Below are positions 1 to 8,031 of a DNA stretch of 64,000 nucleotides, one piece after another. The DNA is from JAGOEF01 sp964511665. Its GTDB lineage: Bacteria > Bacteroidota > Bacteroidia > Bacteroidales > ML635J-15. The stretch covers positions 62,001 to 126,000 of the forward strand of contig CAZEHA010000001.1 in the NCBI GenBank assembly GCA_964511665.1, given 5' to 3'. A program made the position numbers and the translations under genes. The notes under the pieces were generated by a model. The model was not told the DNA's origin, did not search any database, and worked only from the letters and a program-made list of their open reading frames with translations. How positions within the stretch are numbered: position 1 is the stretch's first letter; the number at the start of each line of letters is the position of its first letter.

Positions 1-243
1 CACCGGTTGGAACAAAAATATGATGTATTTAAAACTAAAGGTGGTTATCTGAATGAAAGACAAAAGAAAATAAAAGAATTTATAACAATCAATCAACCAA
101 TTAAATTATCTGACTTAATGAACAGTATGCCCGATATTTCGATAAACACGCTAAAGAAAGATCTACAGTATATGAAGAATGAGCAAATAATTTTATCGAT
201 TGGCAAAAACAAGGGAACTATTTATGTATTGAACGACAATTAA
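1..243 (+). CDS. C-terminal part of a winged-helix protein (5' end outside window)
   Basis: The reading frame is open to the first base of the window, so this is the tail of a longer gene. About 80 codons are visible. Residues from roughly NERQKKIKEF to the end look like a winged helix-turn-helix: a helix, a recognition-like segment (SINTLKKDLQYMKNEQII) and a short beta wing ending in GTIYVL. Tails of this type close AlbA_2/Schlafen-type ATP-binding proteins and some Fic proteins in Bacteroidota (family knowledge), but the decisive N-terminal domain is not in the window. The stretch is AT-rich compared with the next genes, which suggests accessory DNA. A TTG near base 7 could be a start, but the frame continuing upstream makes truncation by the window edge more likely. 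Confidence 0.55.
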   Translation, partial: HRLEQKYDVFKTKGGYLNERQKKIKEFITINQPIKLSDLMNSMPDISINTLKKDLQYMKNEQIILSIGKNKGTIYVLNDN

Positions 244-285
244 GCACGTGCCCTGACATGGGGAGTAGCCAATGCCCCTTCTGCA

Positions 286-321
286 TTCGGGCACTGAGGT
301 TCTTTCGGGCACTGAGGTTCT
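286..321. repeat. 18-bp perfect tandem duplication
   Basis: TTCGGGCACTGAGGTTCT occurs at 286-303 and again immediately at 304-321. The GGGCACT of the second copy (307-313) can pair with AGTGCCC at 325-331, giving a 7-bp hairpin. Function unknown. Confidence 0.85.
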
Positions 322-400
322 CGAAGTGCCCCTCCCCCTCCAAGCCACCGGCACACAACTCGTAGCTAATTTGGGGCTAATATTTTACACTTCACTCTCG

Positions 401-491
401 CTCCGAGTCACCGACACGGGACTCGGAGCTAATTATGGCGAAGGCTTTAAGGAATACGCTTACACCCGAGTCCTCTGCGAGTGACTCGGGT
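401..491. repeat. Two 9-bp inverted repeats with a shared core
   Basis: CTCCGAGTC (401-409) pairs perfectly with GACTCGGAG (420-428) around a 10-base loop. ACCCGAGTC (464-472) pairs perfectly with GACTCGGGT (483-491), again around a 10-base loop. The equal stem and loop lengths suggest two copies of one element. Neither is followed by a T-run, so they do not look like intrinsic terminators. Confidence 0.7.
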
Positions 492-573
492 GGGGACAGC
501 GATCATATTCCACTCGTTTTCCGGTTGAGCTTGCGAAACTCCCACTATCATCCTGCCGGCAAAAAATTCTGTA

Positions 574-667
574 TTCATTCGCGCATTCGCGGCCACCAAA
601 AAGTTGAGCCCGCGAAACAAAAAAACTTCATTCGCGCATTCGCGGCCATCAAAACACTTAAGCCCGC
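574..667. repeat. Imperfect 40-bp direct repeat, period 53
   Basis: Copy 1 is 574-613 and copy 2 is 627-667. Both begin TTCATTCGCGCATTCGCGGC and end in GCCCGC. Short ATTCGxGxATTCGxGGC strings are, from memory, dispersed repeats in several Bacteroidota genomes; this was not checked. Confidence 0.7.
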
Positions 668-797
668 ACCATAGCTGCAACCCCATCAAACCGAAAAGCC
701 TTCCCAAAAAACCACATTACCAATCACAAAAAAGCTGTTTCGCAGAATATCACTCTTTTTTTGAGCATCAAATACATCAGAATTGCCCGCAGTTTGT

Positions 798-805
798 TAT
801 TTTTG
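798..805 (+). promoter_or_regulatory. Putative -7 box for cysS
   Basis: TATTTTTG matches the Bacteroidota -7 consensus TAnnTTTG exactly. A clear -33 TTTG is not seen at the right spacing. Transcription would begin near 810, downstream of the earliest in-frame start of the cysS frame (761), which supports the ATG at 830. Confidence 0.5.
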
Positions 806-829
806 GGGTTTCTTTTAAAACAAAACATC

Positions 830-2302
830 ATGAGCCTCGAGCATTCGCTGTATATTTACAACACCCTGAACCGAAAGAAAGAATTGTTTGTTCCGCTTCA
901 CACGCCCCATGTAGGCATGTATGTGTGCGGCCCCACCGTGTATGGCGATGCCCATCTGGGGCATGCCCGCCCGGCGATTAACTTCGATTTACTCTTTCGT
1001 TTTCTGAAATATTCGGGCTACAAAGTTCGCTATGTGCGCAATATTACCGATGTGGGTCATCTCGAAAACGATGCCGACGATGGCGAAGACAAAATTGCCA
1101 AAAAGGCTCGCCTCGAAGCACTCGAGCCTATGGAAGTGGTGCAATATTACACCGACCGCTACCACATAAACATGGATGCGCTCAACGTGTTGCGCCCCAG
1201 CATCGAGCCCAGGGCATCGGGGCATATCATCGAACAAATCGAGCTCACAAAACGCATTATCGACAACGGATATGCATACGTGTTAAACGGCTCGGTATAT
1301 TTCGACGTAGATGCTTTCAATAAAAAATTTAACTACGGCCGTTTGTCGGGTCGCGTAATCGAAGACCTGTATAGCACTACCCGTGAACTCGACGGCCAAA
1401 GCGAAAAACGCAAGAGCTACGATTTTGCCTTATGGAAAAAAGCCGCGCCATCGCACATTATGCACTGGCCCTCGCCATGGAGCGAAGGCTTTCCGGGATG
1501 GCACATGGAATGCTCGGCCATGGGGATGAAATATCTCGGCGAAGAATTCGATATACACGGAGGCGGCATGGACTTGCTGTTTCCGCACCACGAATGCGAA
1601 GTGGCGCAAAGTGCTGCTGCTTTGGGTAAAGACACCGTGCGCTACTGGATGCACAACAACATGATAACCATAAACGGACAAAAAATGGGCAAGTCGCTGG
1701 GCAACTTTATTACCCTCGACGAAGTGTTCGGCGGTAAGCACGAATTGTTGGCTCAAGCCTACAGCCCCATGACCGTTCGGTTTTTCATACTGATGGCGCA
1801 CTACCGCGGCACACTCGACTTTTCGAACGAAGCCCTGCAGGCTGCCGAAAAAGGGCTGAACCGCTTACTCAAAGGAATGGCCTTACTGCAAAAAATCAAT
1901 GCTTCGGCCCAAACATCACACTTTAAACCCGAAGCATTCGAAACAAAACTAAAAGATGCACTTAACGACGACCTGAACAGCCCTGTGCTGATAGCTCACC
2001 TCTTCGACGGACTAAAAAGCATCAACAATATAAATCAGGGTAGCGAAACCATCAGCGAAAGCGACCTCAACAGTTTGAAAAAGATATATCACACCTACGT
2101 TACCGATATTTTGGGCTTGCTGCCACAAGAAGAAAACAATCAGGAAATACTAAAAAACCTGGTTGATATGGTACTCAATATCCGCCTCGAGGCCAAACGA
2201 AACAAAGACTTTGCCCTTTCCGACACCATCAGAAACCGGCTCGGTGAGTTGGGCATTGCGGTGCGCGACAGCAAAGACGGCTTTGAATGGGAAATACAAT
2301 AA
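830..2302 (+). CDS. cysS: Cysteine--tRNA ligase
   Basis: Charges tRNA-Cys with cysteine in the cytoplasm; a class I synthetase. The HIGH motif is HLGH at residues 42-45, just after the zinc-ligand cysteine in MYVCGPTVYGDAHLGHARP. The KMSKS motif is KMGKS at 285-289. The other zinc ligands fit the ECS and HHECE segments around residues 224-254. At 490 residues the length is normal. The frame is open from 761, but those extra 23 codons are unlike the family and lie partly upstream of the predicted transcription start, so ATG 830 (MSLEHSLYIYNTL) was chosen. It is followed after 17 bases by the wbpD-like gene, so it may be the first gene of a nucleotide-sugar transcript. Confidence 0.97.
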   Translation: MSLEHSLYIYNTLNRKKELFVPLHTPHVGMYVCGPTVYGDAHLGHARPAINFDLLFRFLKYSGYKVRYVRNITDVGHLENDADDGEDKIAKKARLEALEPMEVVQYYTDRYHINMDALNVLRPSIEPRASGHIIEQIELTKRIIDNGYAYVLNGSVYFDVDAFNKKFNYGRLSGRVIEDLYSTTRELDGQSEKRKSYDFALWKKAAPSHIMHWPSPWSEGFPGWHMECSAMGMKYLGEEFDIHGGGMDLLFPHHECEVAQSAAALGKDTVRYWMHNNMITINGQKMGKSLGNFITLDEVFGGKHELLAQAYSPMTVRFFILMAHYRGTLDFSNEALQAAEKGLNRLLKGMALLQKINASAQTSHFKPEAFETKLKDALNDDLNSPVLIAHLFDGLKSINNINQGSETISESDLNSLKKIYHTYVTDILGLLPQEENNQEILKNLVDMVLNIRLEAKRNKDFALSDTIRNRLGELGIAVRDSKDGFEWEIQ

Positions 2303-2319
2303 CACAAAAACAATGAGCT

Positions 2320-2898
2320 ATGAATAAGGAAGAATACTATGCACACCCCACTGCGGTAATCGACGAAAACTGCAGCATTGGCAACGGCACCAAAATATGG
2401 CATTTTTCGCATATTATGAGCCATTGTGTTATTGGCCAAAACTGCAATATTGGTCAAAACGTAGTGGTATCGCCCGATGTAGTGCTCGGCAACAACGTAA
2501 AAGTGCAGAACAACGTATCGATATACACCGGCGTGGTTTGCGAAGACGATGTTTTTCTGGGCCCTTCGATGGTATTTACCAATGTGGTGAACCCACGCAG
2601 TGCGGTGAACCGCAGAGGGCAGTATGCAAAGACACTGGTAAAGCAGGGCGCCTCGATAGGAGCCAATGCTACCATAGTGTGTGGCCACGATATTGGCAAG
2701 TTTGCTTTTATAGGTGCCGGTGCCGTGGTAACCAAACATGTGCCCGATTATGCGCTGGTGGTGGGCAACCCTGCCCGTCAAGCAGGCTGGATGAGCGAAT
2801 ACGGTCACAAACTGACATTCGACGATAGCGGTGTGGCAGTGTGCCCCGAAAGCGGAGAAAAGTATCAACTGACCCGGGGAGAGGTCAAAAAAATATAA
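2320..2898 (+). CDS. wbpD: UDP-2-acetamido-3-amino-2,3-dideoxy-glucuronate N-acetyltransferase (WbpD/WlbB-like)
   Basis: Cytoplasmic left-handed beta-helix acetyltransferase that adds the second N-acetyl group in UDP-diacetamido-glucuronate (UDP-GlcNAc3NAcA) synthesis, using acetyl-CoA. Hexapeptide repeats of the type (I/V)G-x4 run from about residue 15 (CSIGNGTKIW) to 150 (IGAGAVVTKHVPDYALVVG). The segment FTNVVNPRSAVNRRGQY is the loop that characterises the WbpD/WlbB branch of the hexapeptide family. The C-terminal PESGEKYQL stretch is also typical. 192 residues is the usual length. It sits between cysS and a wbpB-like oxidase whose start lies 5 bases downstream, so co-transcription is very likely. 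The substrate is inferred from family plus neighbours. Confidence 0.88.
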   Translation: MNKEEYYAHPTAVIDENCSIGNGTKIWHFSHIMSHCVIGQNCNIGQNVVVSPDVVLGNNVKVQNNVSIYTGVVCEDDVFLGPSMVFTNVVNPRSAVNRRGQYAKTLVKQGASIGANATIVCGHDIGKFAFIGAGAVVTKHVPDYALVVGNPARQAGWMSEYGHKLTFDDSGVAVCPESGEKYQLTRGEVKKI

Positions 2899-2903
2899 GT
2901 ATA

Positions 2904-3866
2904 ATGAACGACACCAAAAATTTTGCCTTGGTAGGTGTAGCCGGCTACATTGCCCCCCGGCACGTGAAAGCCATTAAAGAAACCGGAAACCGTTTGGTTG
3001 CCTGTCTCGACAATTTCGATTGTGTGGGGTATCTCGACGCACACTTTCCCGAAGCCGACTTCTTTTACGAGTTCGAACGTTTCGAGCGCCACATCGATAA
3101 ACTGCGCCGCAGTAATCAAAAAATTGACTATGTGAGCATTTGCTCGCCCAATTACCTGCACGACTCTCATATCCGCTTTGCGCTGCGAAACCGCGCCCAT
3201 GCCATCTGCGAAAAACCACTGGTGCTGAATCCGTGGAATGTAAATGCTCTGGTTGAAATGGAAAAAGAAACCGGTTGCAACATCTACAATATTTTGCAAC
3301 TCCGACTGCACCCAGCGATAATTGCACTAAAACAAAAAATCGACAGCGACTTCACCGACCGCATCTACGATATCGACCTGGCATACATTACCAGCCGTGG
3401 TAAATGGTACGATTACAGCTGGAAGGGCAATCCCGAAAAATCGGGAGGGGTGGCTACCAACATCGGAGTTCACTTTTTCGATATGTTACTCTGGATTTTT
3501 GGCGATATTGTTGAAAGCGTGGTTCACATCAGCGAAAAACATAAAGCGGCCGGTTTTCTACAACTAAAGCGAGCGCGGGTGCGTTGGTTCCTCAGCATCG
3601 ACTACAACGACATTCCCGAAGCAATAAAAGCAAAGGGACAACGGACCTATAGGTCAATTACTATCGGAAGCGAAGAAATTGAATTTAGCGAAGGTTTTAC
3701 CGATTTGCATACATTAAGTTATCGTGAAATATTAAGCGGTAACGGATTTCGCGTGGCCGAAGCCATGCCCTGTATCGACGCTGCTTACAGCATCAGAAAC
3801 GCAGCGCCCATCGGCTTAATCGGAAACTACCATCCCTTATGCCATGAAAAAAATCATGTTTTATGA
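2904..3866 (+). CDS. wbpB: UDP-N-acetylglucosaminuronate 3-oxidase, Gfo/Idh/MocA family (WbpB/WlbA-like)
   Basis: Predicted NAD(H)-dependent oxidation of C3 of UDP-GlcNAcA, the step before transamination in diacetamido-uronate synthesis. The N-terminal Rossmann segment reads FALVGVAGYIAPRHVKAI, a WlbA signature. The Gfo/Idh/MocA EKP motif is in AICEKPLVL near residue 103, and the catalytic-region motif NIGVHFFDMLLW is near residue 190. The KWYDYSWKG segment is also typical. 320 residues from ATG 2904 (MNDTKNFAL). An upstream in-frame start at 2841 would overlap wbpD by 58 bases and has no family similarity, so it was rejected. The end of the gene overlaps the predicted wbpA promoter. Confidence 0.88.
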   Translation: MNDTKNFALVGVAGYIAPRHVKAIKETGNRLVACLDNFDCVGYLDAHFPEADFFYEFERFERHIDKLRRSNQKIDYVSICSPNYLHDSHIRFALRNRAHAICEKPLVLNPWNVNALVEMEKETGCNIYNILQLRLHPAIIALKQKIDSDFTDRIYDIDLAYITSRGKWYDYSWKGNPEKSGGVATNIGVHFFDMLLWIFGDIVESVVHISEKHKAAGFLQLKRARVRWFLSIDYNDIPEAIKAKGQRTYRSITIGSEEIEFSEGFTDLHTLSYREILSGNGFRVAEAMPCIDAAYSIRNAAPIGLIGNYHPLCHEKNHVL

Positions 3867-3888
3867 ACAAAATTATTTATTAGATTTG
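3859..3888 (+). promoter_or_regulatory. Putative promoter of the wbpA-like gene
   Basis: TAGATTTG at 3881-3888 fits TAnnTTTG exactly, with a T-rich -33 region (TTTT, 3859-3862) 18 bases upstream. It begins inside the last codons of the wbpB-like gene, so wbpA may have its own promoter. Confidence 0.5.
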
Positions 3889-3927
3889 CGCAATAATCTC
3901 ATTTGTTAATTGTTTAACAGCAACTTT

Positions 3928-5217
3928 ATGTATCAGGAAATCATCAACAAACAAAAAAAGATCTCGGTTATTGGGCTGGGATATGTAGGGCTACCCATTG
4001 CTCTTGAATTTGCAAAACATGTAAAAGTGGTTGGCTTCGACATTAAGCCCGACCGCGTTGAAATGATGAAAAACCGCATTGACCCCAGCAACGAACTGCC
4101 ACCCGAGGCTTTCGACAACTGCGATATCGAGTTCACTGCCAATGCCGAAGACCTGAAACAGTGTCATTTTCACATAGTTGCCGTTCCCACTCCTATCGAC
4201 GAACACAATCTCCCCGATCTTACACCGGTAATAAAAGCCAGCGAAACCGTGGGTAAAATTCTGAAAAAGGGCGATTACGTGGTTTATGAATCAACCGTGT
4301 ATCCGGGATGCACCGAAGAAGACTGTGTACCGGTTCTCGAACAAATGAGCGGACTAAAATACATCGACGATTTCAAAGTGGGATATTCACCCGAGCGTAT
4401 CAATCCGGGCGACAAAGAACACACTCTAACCACCATTAAAAAAGTGAGCTCGGGCTGCGATGCCGAATCGGCCGAAGAAATAGCCCTGGTTTACGAAATT
4501 GTAATTACCGCCGGCGTACACCGTGCTTCGAGTATAAAAGTAGCCGAAGCAGCCAAGATTATCGAAAACACCCAACGCGATGTGAATATTGCCTTGATGA
4601 ACGAGCTTTCGATGATATTCAATATTATGGGCATTAATACCTACGAAGTGCTGGAAGCTGCCGGAACCAAGTGGAACTTTCTGAAGTTTGTACCGGGGCT
4701 GGTAGGTGGGCATTGCATTGGCGTTGACCCCTACTACCTGCTACACAAAGCCAAAGAACTCGGGTACCATGCACGCATGATTAATTCGGGTCGTGGCATC
4801 AACGATGGCATGGGAGCTTATGTTGCCGAGCAAACTGTGAAAAAAATTATTGCTCAGGGTAAAGAAATTACCAGTAGCAGAGTTCTGATTATGGGTATTA
4901 CCTTTAAAGAAGATGTTACCGATATCAGAAACTCTCGTGTTGTAGATATTTTGAACGAACTCAGCAAATACAACGTGAAATACGATGTTGTCGACTGCCA
5001 TGCCAACATGCATGAGGTGGAAGAAGAATACGGCCTAAAAATGATTACACAACCCGAAGGAAAATACGACGCCGTGATTGTTGCCGTGAACCATCGGCGC
5101 TACAAAGAACTCGACGAAAGCTATTTTGCCGGCATTCTGAAAGATCGCGGTTTGATTATGGACATTAAAGGGATATACAGAGGTAAAATCAAAAACACAG
5201 CCTACTGGACCCTCTAA
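3928..5217 (+). CDS. wbpA: UDP-N-acetyl-D-glucosamine 6-dehydrogenase (WbpA/TviB-like)
   Basis: NAD-dependent oxidation of UDP-GlcNAc (or UDP-GalNAc) to the uronic acid, the first committed step of the WbpA-B-E-D route. The NAD-binding motif GLGYVGLP is at residues 16-23. The central helix IENTQRDVNIALMNE is a UDP-sugar dehydrogenase hallmark, and the catalytic cysteine lies in GGHCIGVDPYYL near residue 263. The GYSPERINPGDKEHTL segment is typical of the TviB/WbpA branch rather than of UDP-glucose dehydrogenases. 429 residues from ATG 3928; a TTG six codons earlier is possible but less likely. Acting alone it could also feed another uronate path; the adjacent wbpB- and wbpD-like genes favour the diacetamido sugar. 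Confidence 0.88.
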   Translation: MYQEIINKQKKISVIGLGYVGLPIALEFAKHVKVVGFDIKPDRVEMMKNRIDPSNELPPEAFDNCDIEFTANAEDLKQCHFHIVAVPTPIDEHNLPDLTPVIKASETVGKILKKGDYVVYESTVYPGCTEEDCVPVLEQMSGLKYIDDFKVGYSPERINPGDKEHTLTTIKKVSSGCDAESAEEIALVYEIVITAGVHRASSIKVAEAAKIIENTQRDVNIALMNELSMIFNIMGINTYEVLEAAGTKWNFLKFVPGLVGGHCIGVDPYYLLHKAKELGYHARMINSGRGINDGMGAYVAEQTVKKIIAQGKEITSSRVLIMGITFKEDVTDIRNSRVVDILNELSKYNVKYDVVDCHANMHEVEEEYGLKMITQPEGKYDAVIVAVNHRRYKELDESYFAGILKDRGLIMDIKGIYRGKIKNTAYWTL

Positions 5218-5246
5218 ACAAACAAAAATTCATAAAGCACACACAG

Positions 5247-5277
5247 AAGCATTCCATTGGAGTGCTTTTGTTTTTTA
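5247..5277 (+). terminator. Intrinsic terminator after the wbpA-like gene
   Basis: AAGCATTCC-ATT-GGAGTGCTT (5247-5267) forms a 9-bp stem with one G-T pair, followed by a T-rich run TTGTTTTTT. It lies 30 bases after the stop codon and ends the cysS-wbp transcript. Confidence 0.75.
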
Positions 5278-5312
5278 TTACCACCCGTGCTTCAGACTTT
5301 TTTAACCATTTC

Positions 5313-5343
5313 TTTCAGCATACACAATAAACATGTATTTTTA
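5313..5343 (+). promoter_or_regulatory. Putative galE promoter
   Basis: TTTC at 5313-5316, 19 bases, then TATTTTTA at 5336-5343, which matches 7 of 8 consensus positions (last G is A). Start near 5350, about 25 bases ahead of the ATG. Confidence 0.4.
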
Positions 5344-5374
5344 GGCATTTAACAATTGTATTAAACCTTTTTCG

Positions 5375-6406
5375 ATGACGAAGACAAAAATTCTGGTAAC
5401 AGGTGGTACGGGATATATCGGATCGCATACGGTAGTTACACTGCTGCAATCGGGCTACGATGTGGTAATTATCGATAACCTGAGTAATTCCGATACAGAT
5501 GTTCTTGATGGCATAGCTCAAATTTCGGGAACAAAACCTGTTTTTTTCGAAGGAGATATCTGCAAAAAAGATGATGTTCGTATGGTTTTCGCCGCGCATC
5601 GCGATATTGAGGCCATCATTCACTTTGCCGCACTGAAAGCAGTAGGCGAATCGGTTGAATTCCCGCTGAAATACTACTACAACAATGTGGGCGGTTTAAT
5701 TAGCCTTCTCGATGAAAGCGTTAACAATAATGTGAAAGCATTTGTGTTTTCGTCGAGTTGCACTGTGTATGGCCAACCCGATAGGTTGCCGGTTGACGAA
5801 ACAGCGGCTATTCGCCCCGAATCGCCTTATGGCAACACCAAATGGGTGAACGAAGAAATACTCAAACACACCGTTGCCTCCGGTATTGGAATGAAAGCAC
5901 TTTCGCTTAGGTATTTCAACCCTATTGGAGCTCACCCTTCGGCGCTTATCGGAGAATTGCCATTGGGAGTTCCCAACAATCTGCTGCCTTTTATTACCCA
6001 AACGGCCTGTGGAGTGCGCGATAAGCTAACGGTGTTTGGAAGCAACTACAACACACCCGACGGCACCTGCATTCGCGATTACATCGATGTGAACGATTTG
6101 GCCGAAGCCCATGTTAAGGCTCTCGAATATCTTTTAAAACCCGAATCGGAGCCGTATGATGTGGTGAATTTAGGAACAGGGAAAGGAGTATCGGTACTCG
6201 AAATTGTTTCGGCTTTCGAAAATTCGACCGGCGAAAAACTGAATTATACTATTGGCAATCGCCGACCCGGAGATGTAGAACAAGTTTGGGCAAGCACTTC
6301 GAAAGCCGAAGCCATGCTACACTGGAAAGCAACACGCAGCCTGAAAGACACCGTGCTTTCGGCCTGGAATTGGGAAAAGCATTATAGAAGTAAAAGTGCA
6401 ACATGA
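5375..6406 (+). CDS. galE: UDP-glucose 4-epimerase
   Basis: Interconverts UDP-glucose and UDP-galactose (and possibly the N-acetyl forms) in the cytoplasm. An extended short-chain dehydrogenase: the NAD motif is GGTGYIGSH at residues 10-18, the catalytic serine/threonine region is SSSCTVYG near residue 126, and the YxxxK pair is YGNTK near residue 151. The C-terminal substrate domain carries CIRDYIDVNDLAEAH and VVNLGTGKGVSVLEIV, both typical of GalE. 343 residues is the normal length. It is flanked upstream by a terminator and a promoter-like site, and downstream by rfbB after 70 bases, in a nucleotide-sugar neighbourhood for surface polysaccharide. Confidence 0.95.
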   Translation: MTKTKILVTGGTGYIGSHTVVTLLQSGYDVVIIDNLSNSDTDVLDGIAQISGTKPVFFEGDICKKDDVRMVFAAHRDIEAIIHFAALKAVGESVEFPLKYYYNNVGGLISLLDESVNNNVKAFVFSSSCTVYGQPDRLPVDETAAIRPESPYGNTKWVNEEILKHTVASGIGMKALSLRYFNPIGAHPSALIGELPLGVPNNLLPFITQTACGVRDKLTVFGSNYNTPDGTCIRDYIDVNDLAEAHVKALEYLLKPESEPYDVVNLGTGKGVSVLEIVSAFENSTGEKLNYTIGNRRPGDVEQVWASTSKAEAMLHWKATRSLKDTVLSAWNWEKHYRSKSAT

Positions 6407-6476
6407 GAAACTCATAATCTACAACATTCGTGAGTTTCGGCAGAAAAATGTATTTTAGCCAAAATTTATACCTACA

Positions 6477-7532
6477 ATGAAGAAAACCATTATTATTACC
6501 GGAGGAGCCGGATTTATCGGATCGCATGTAGTGCGTCTGTTTGTGAATAAATACCCCGATTATCTGATTGTAAATCTTGATAAACTCACCTATGCCGGCA
6601 ATCTTGCCAATCTTACTGATATAGAAGATAAGCCAAACTATCGTTTCGAACGTGCCGACATTGTGGATGGCGATGCCATCATGAATATTTTTGAACAGTA
6701 TCGCCCCGATGGAGTGATACATTTAGCCGCCGAAAGTCATGTTGACCGAAGCATTTCGAATCCCACCGAATTTATTTATACCAATATTGTGGGAACAGTA
6801 AACCTCTTGAATGCTGCCCGTAGTATTTGGGGCAACGCCATCGAAGATAAGCTGTTTTACCATATCAGCACCGACGAGGTATACGGCTCGCTGGGTGACG
6901 AAGGTTTTTTTACCGAAGAAACCGCCTACGATCCGCGCTCGCCCTATTCGGCATCGAAAGCCAGCAGCGATCATTTGGTGAGAGCCTATCATCACACTTT
7001 CGCCTTACCTGTAGTTATTTCGAATTGCTCGAACAACTACGGACCCAATCATTTTCCCGAAAAACTGATTCCCCTGGCCATCAATAACATTAAAAACATG
7101 AAACCCATTCCGGTGTATGGCAAAGGCGAAAATGTGCGCGACTGGCTGTATGTGCTCGACCATGCCCGTGCTATTGATACCATTTTTCATAACGGGAAAA
7201 ACGGAGAAACCTATAATATCGGTGGAAACAACGAGTGGAAAAACATCGATTTAATACGACTTCTCTGCAGCATTATGGACAATAAACTGGGGCGCACCCC
7301 GGGCACAAGCGCATCGCTGATTAGCTTTGTGAAAGACCGCGCCGGACACGATTTGCGTTATGCCATCGATTCCACAAAATTACAGCAGGAACTCGGATGG
7401 AAGCCCTCGTTGCAATTCGAAGAAGGACTGGAACGCACCGTTGACTGGTATCTGGTAAACGAAGAATGGCTCACAAACATTGTTTCGGGCGATTACATGC
7501 AGTATTATGAGCAACAATATGTAAAACGTTAA
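6477..7532 (+). CDS. rfbB: dTDP-glucose 4,6-dehydratase
   Basis: Converts dTDP-glucose to dTDP-4-keto-6-deoxyglucose, the entry to dTDP-rhamnose and related deoxysugars. NAD motif GGAGFIGSH at residues 8-16; the NLDKLTYAGNLANL segment is diagnostic of RmlB/RfbB; the active-site block ISTDEVYGSL contains the conserved T-D-E, and YSASKASSDHLVRAY carries the YxxxK pair near residue 157. NNYGPNHFPEKLIPLAI and VRDWLYVLDHARAI complete the family pattern. 351 residues. rfbA, rfbC and rfbD are not adjacent, which is unusual for an rml operon; a RmlD-like reductase lies at 20.7 kb. The next gene starts 6 bases downstream and is probably co-transcribed. A TATTTTAG at 6451-6458 could be its -7 box. Confidence 0.95.
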   Translation: MKKTIIITGGAGFIGSHVVRLFVNKYPDYLIVNLDKLTYAGNLANLTDIEDKPNYRFERADIVDGDAIMNIFEQYRPDGVIHLAAESHVDRSISNPTEFIYTNIVGTVNLLNAARSIWGNAIEDKLFYHISTDEVYGSLGDEGFFTEETAYDPRSPYSASKASSDHLVRAYHHTFALPVVISNCSNNYGPNHFPEKLIPLAINNIKNMKPIPVYGKGENVRDWLYVLDHARAIDTIFHNGKNGETYNIGGNNEWKNIDLIRLLCSIMDNKLGRTPGTSASLISFVKDRAGHDLRYAIDSTKLQQELGWKPSLQFEEGLERTVDWYLVNEEWLTNIVSGDYMQYYEQQYVKR

Positions 7533-7538
7533 ACATTC

Positions 7539-7877
7539 ATGAACGAAGAAATATTCCGGGCCTTAGCTTTTGCTGTTACAGCATGCAATACCGAAGGTAT
7601 TATAGTTTACATGAACGAAAAATCGAAAGCAACATTCGAGAAAGACAGCAATGTTTCGTTGATAGGCAAATCATTGTTCGACTGCCATAGCCCGGCCTCA
7701 TCCGAAACAATCAGGGAATTGTTGCAAACAGGGGGCACCAATGCATATACAATAGAAAAGAATGGGCAGAAAAAGCTGATTTATCAATGTGCGTGGTTTA
7801 AAGACGGGCAAATAGCAGGTCTGGTTGAGATTTCGCTACCCATACCGGTCGAGATGCCGCATTATTTTAGGGGGTAA
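7539..7877 (+). CDS. Small stand-alone PAS-domain protein
   Basis: 112 residues, close to one PAS fold. The pattern is FRALAFAVTACNTEGIIVYMNEKSKATF (first strands, helix and the N-E-K loop), then LIGKSLFDCHSPASSETIRELL and a last strand pair KKLIYQCAWFKDGQIAGLVEISLPIP. It has no output domain such as a kinase, GGDEF or HTH, no signal peptide and no membrane segment. It starts 6 bases after the rfbB stop, so translation is probably coupled. PAS domains bind small ligands or mediate protein contacts (family knowledge). Here it could be a ligand-sensing partner for another protein; the ligand and partner are unknown. Confidence 0.75.
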   Translation: MNEEIFRALAFAVTACNTEGIIVYMNEKSKATFEKDSNVSLIGKSLFDCHSPASSETIRELLQTGGTNAYTIEKNGQKKLIYQCAWFKDGQIAGLVEISLPIPVEMPHYFRG

Positions 7878-7990
7878 AATATCCAATACAACATATCGGT
7901 AAGCATTCCATGTTTCGGTTCAAGAAATGCAGAATAGGACAGCAATTTTTCGAATTTACTACCATATTTATATAAATTTGGCAAGTTGTA

Positions 7991-8021
7991 TTGCTATATT
8001 AAATTAAATATGGTAACTTTG
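7991..8021 (+). promoter_or_regulatory. Promoter of the AAA/DUF4143 gene
   Basis: TTG at 7991-7993, exactly 20 bases, then TAACTTTG at 8014-8021, a full match to the Bacteroidota consensus. Only 10 bases separate the box from the ATG at 8032, so the mRNA is likely almost leaderless. A second exact -7 match (TAAATTTG) lies at 7973-7980. Confidence 0.7.
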
Positions 8022-8031
8022 CAAGAAAACT

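Larger units (their letters stand above)
244..797. other. Non-coding, hairpin-rich intergenic stretch
   Basis: About 550 bases without a credible gene between the winged-helix tail and the cysS promoter. It is more GC-rich than the gene before it. It holds an 18-bp perfect tandem duplication (286-321), two perfect 9-bp inverted repeats that share the core CGAGTC/GACTCG (401-428 and 464-491), a diverged direct repeat (345-375 and 408-438) and a 40-bp direct repeat (574-613 and 627-667). Short open frames here simply read through the repeats and lack any recognisable domain. Confidence 0.6.

Noticed and set aside
272..707. Short frames in the repeat-rich segment
   Set aside because: Their sequence merely follows the DNA repeats (for example GTEVLSGTEVLEVP), with no start signal or domain.
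2140..2868. Minus-strand open frame (242 codons) over wbpD
   Set aside because: It overlaps two well-supported sense genes and has no domain.
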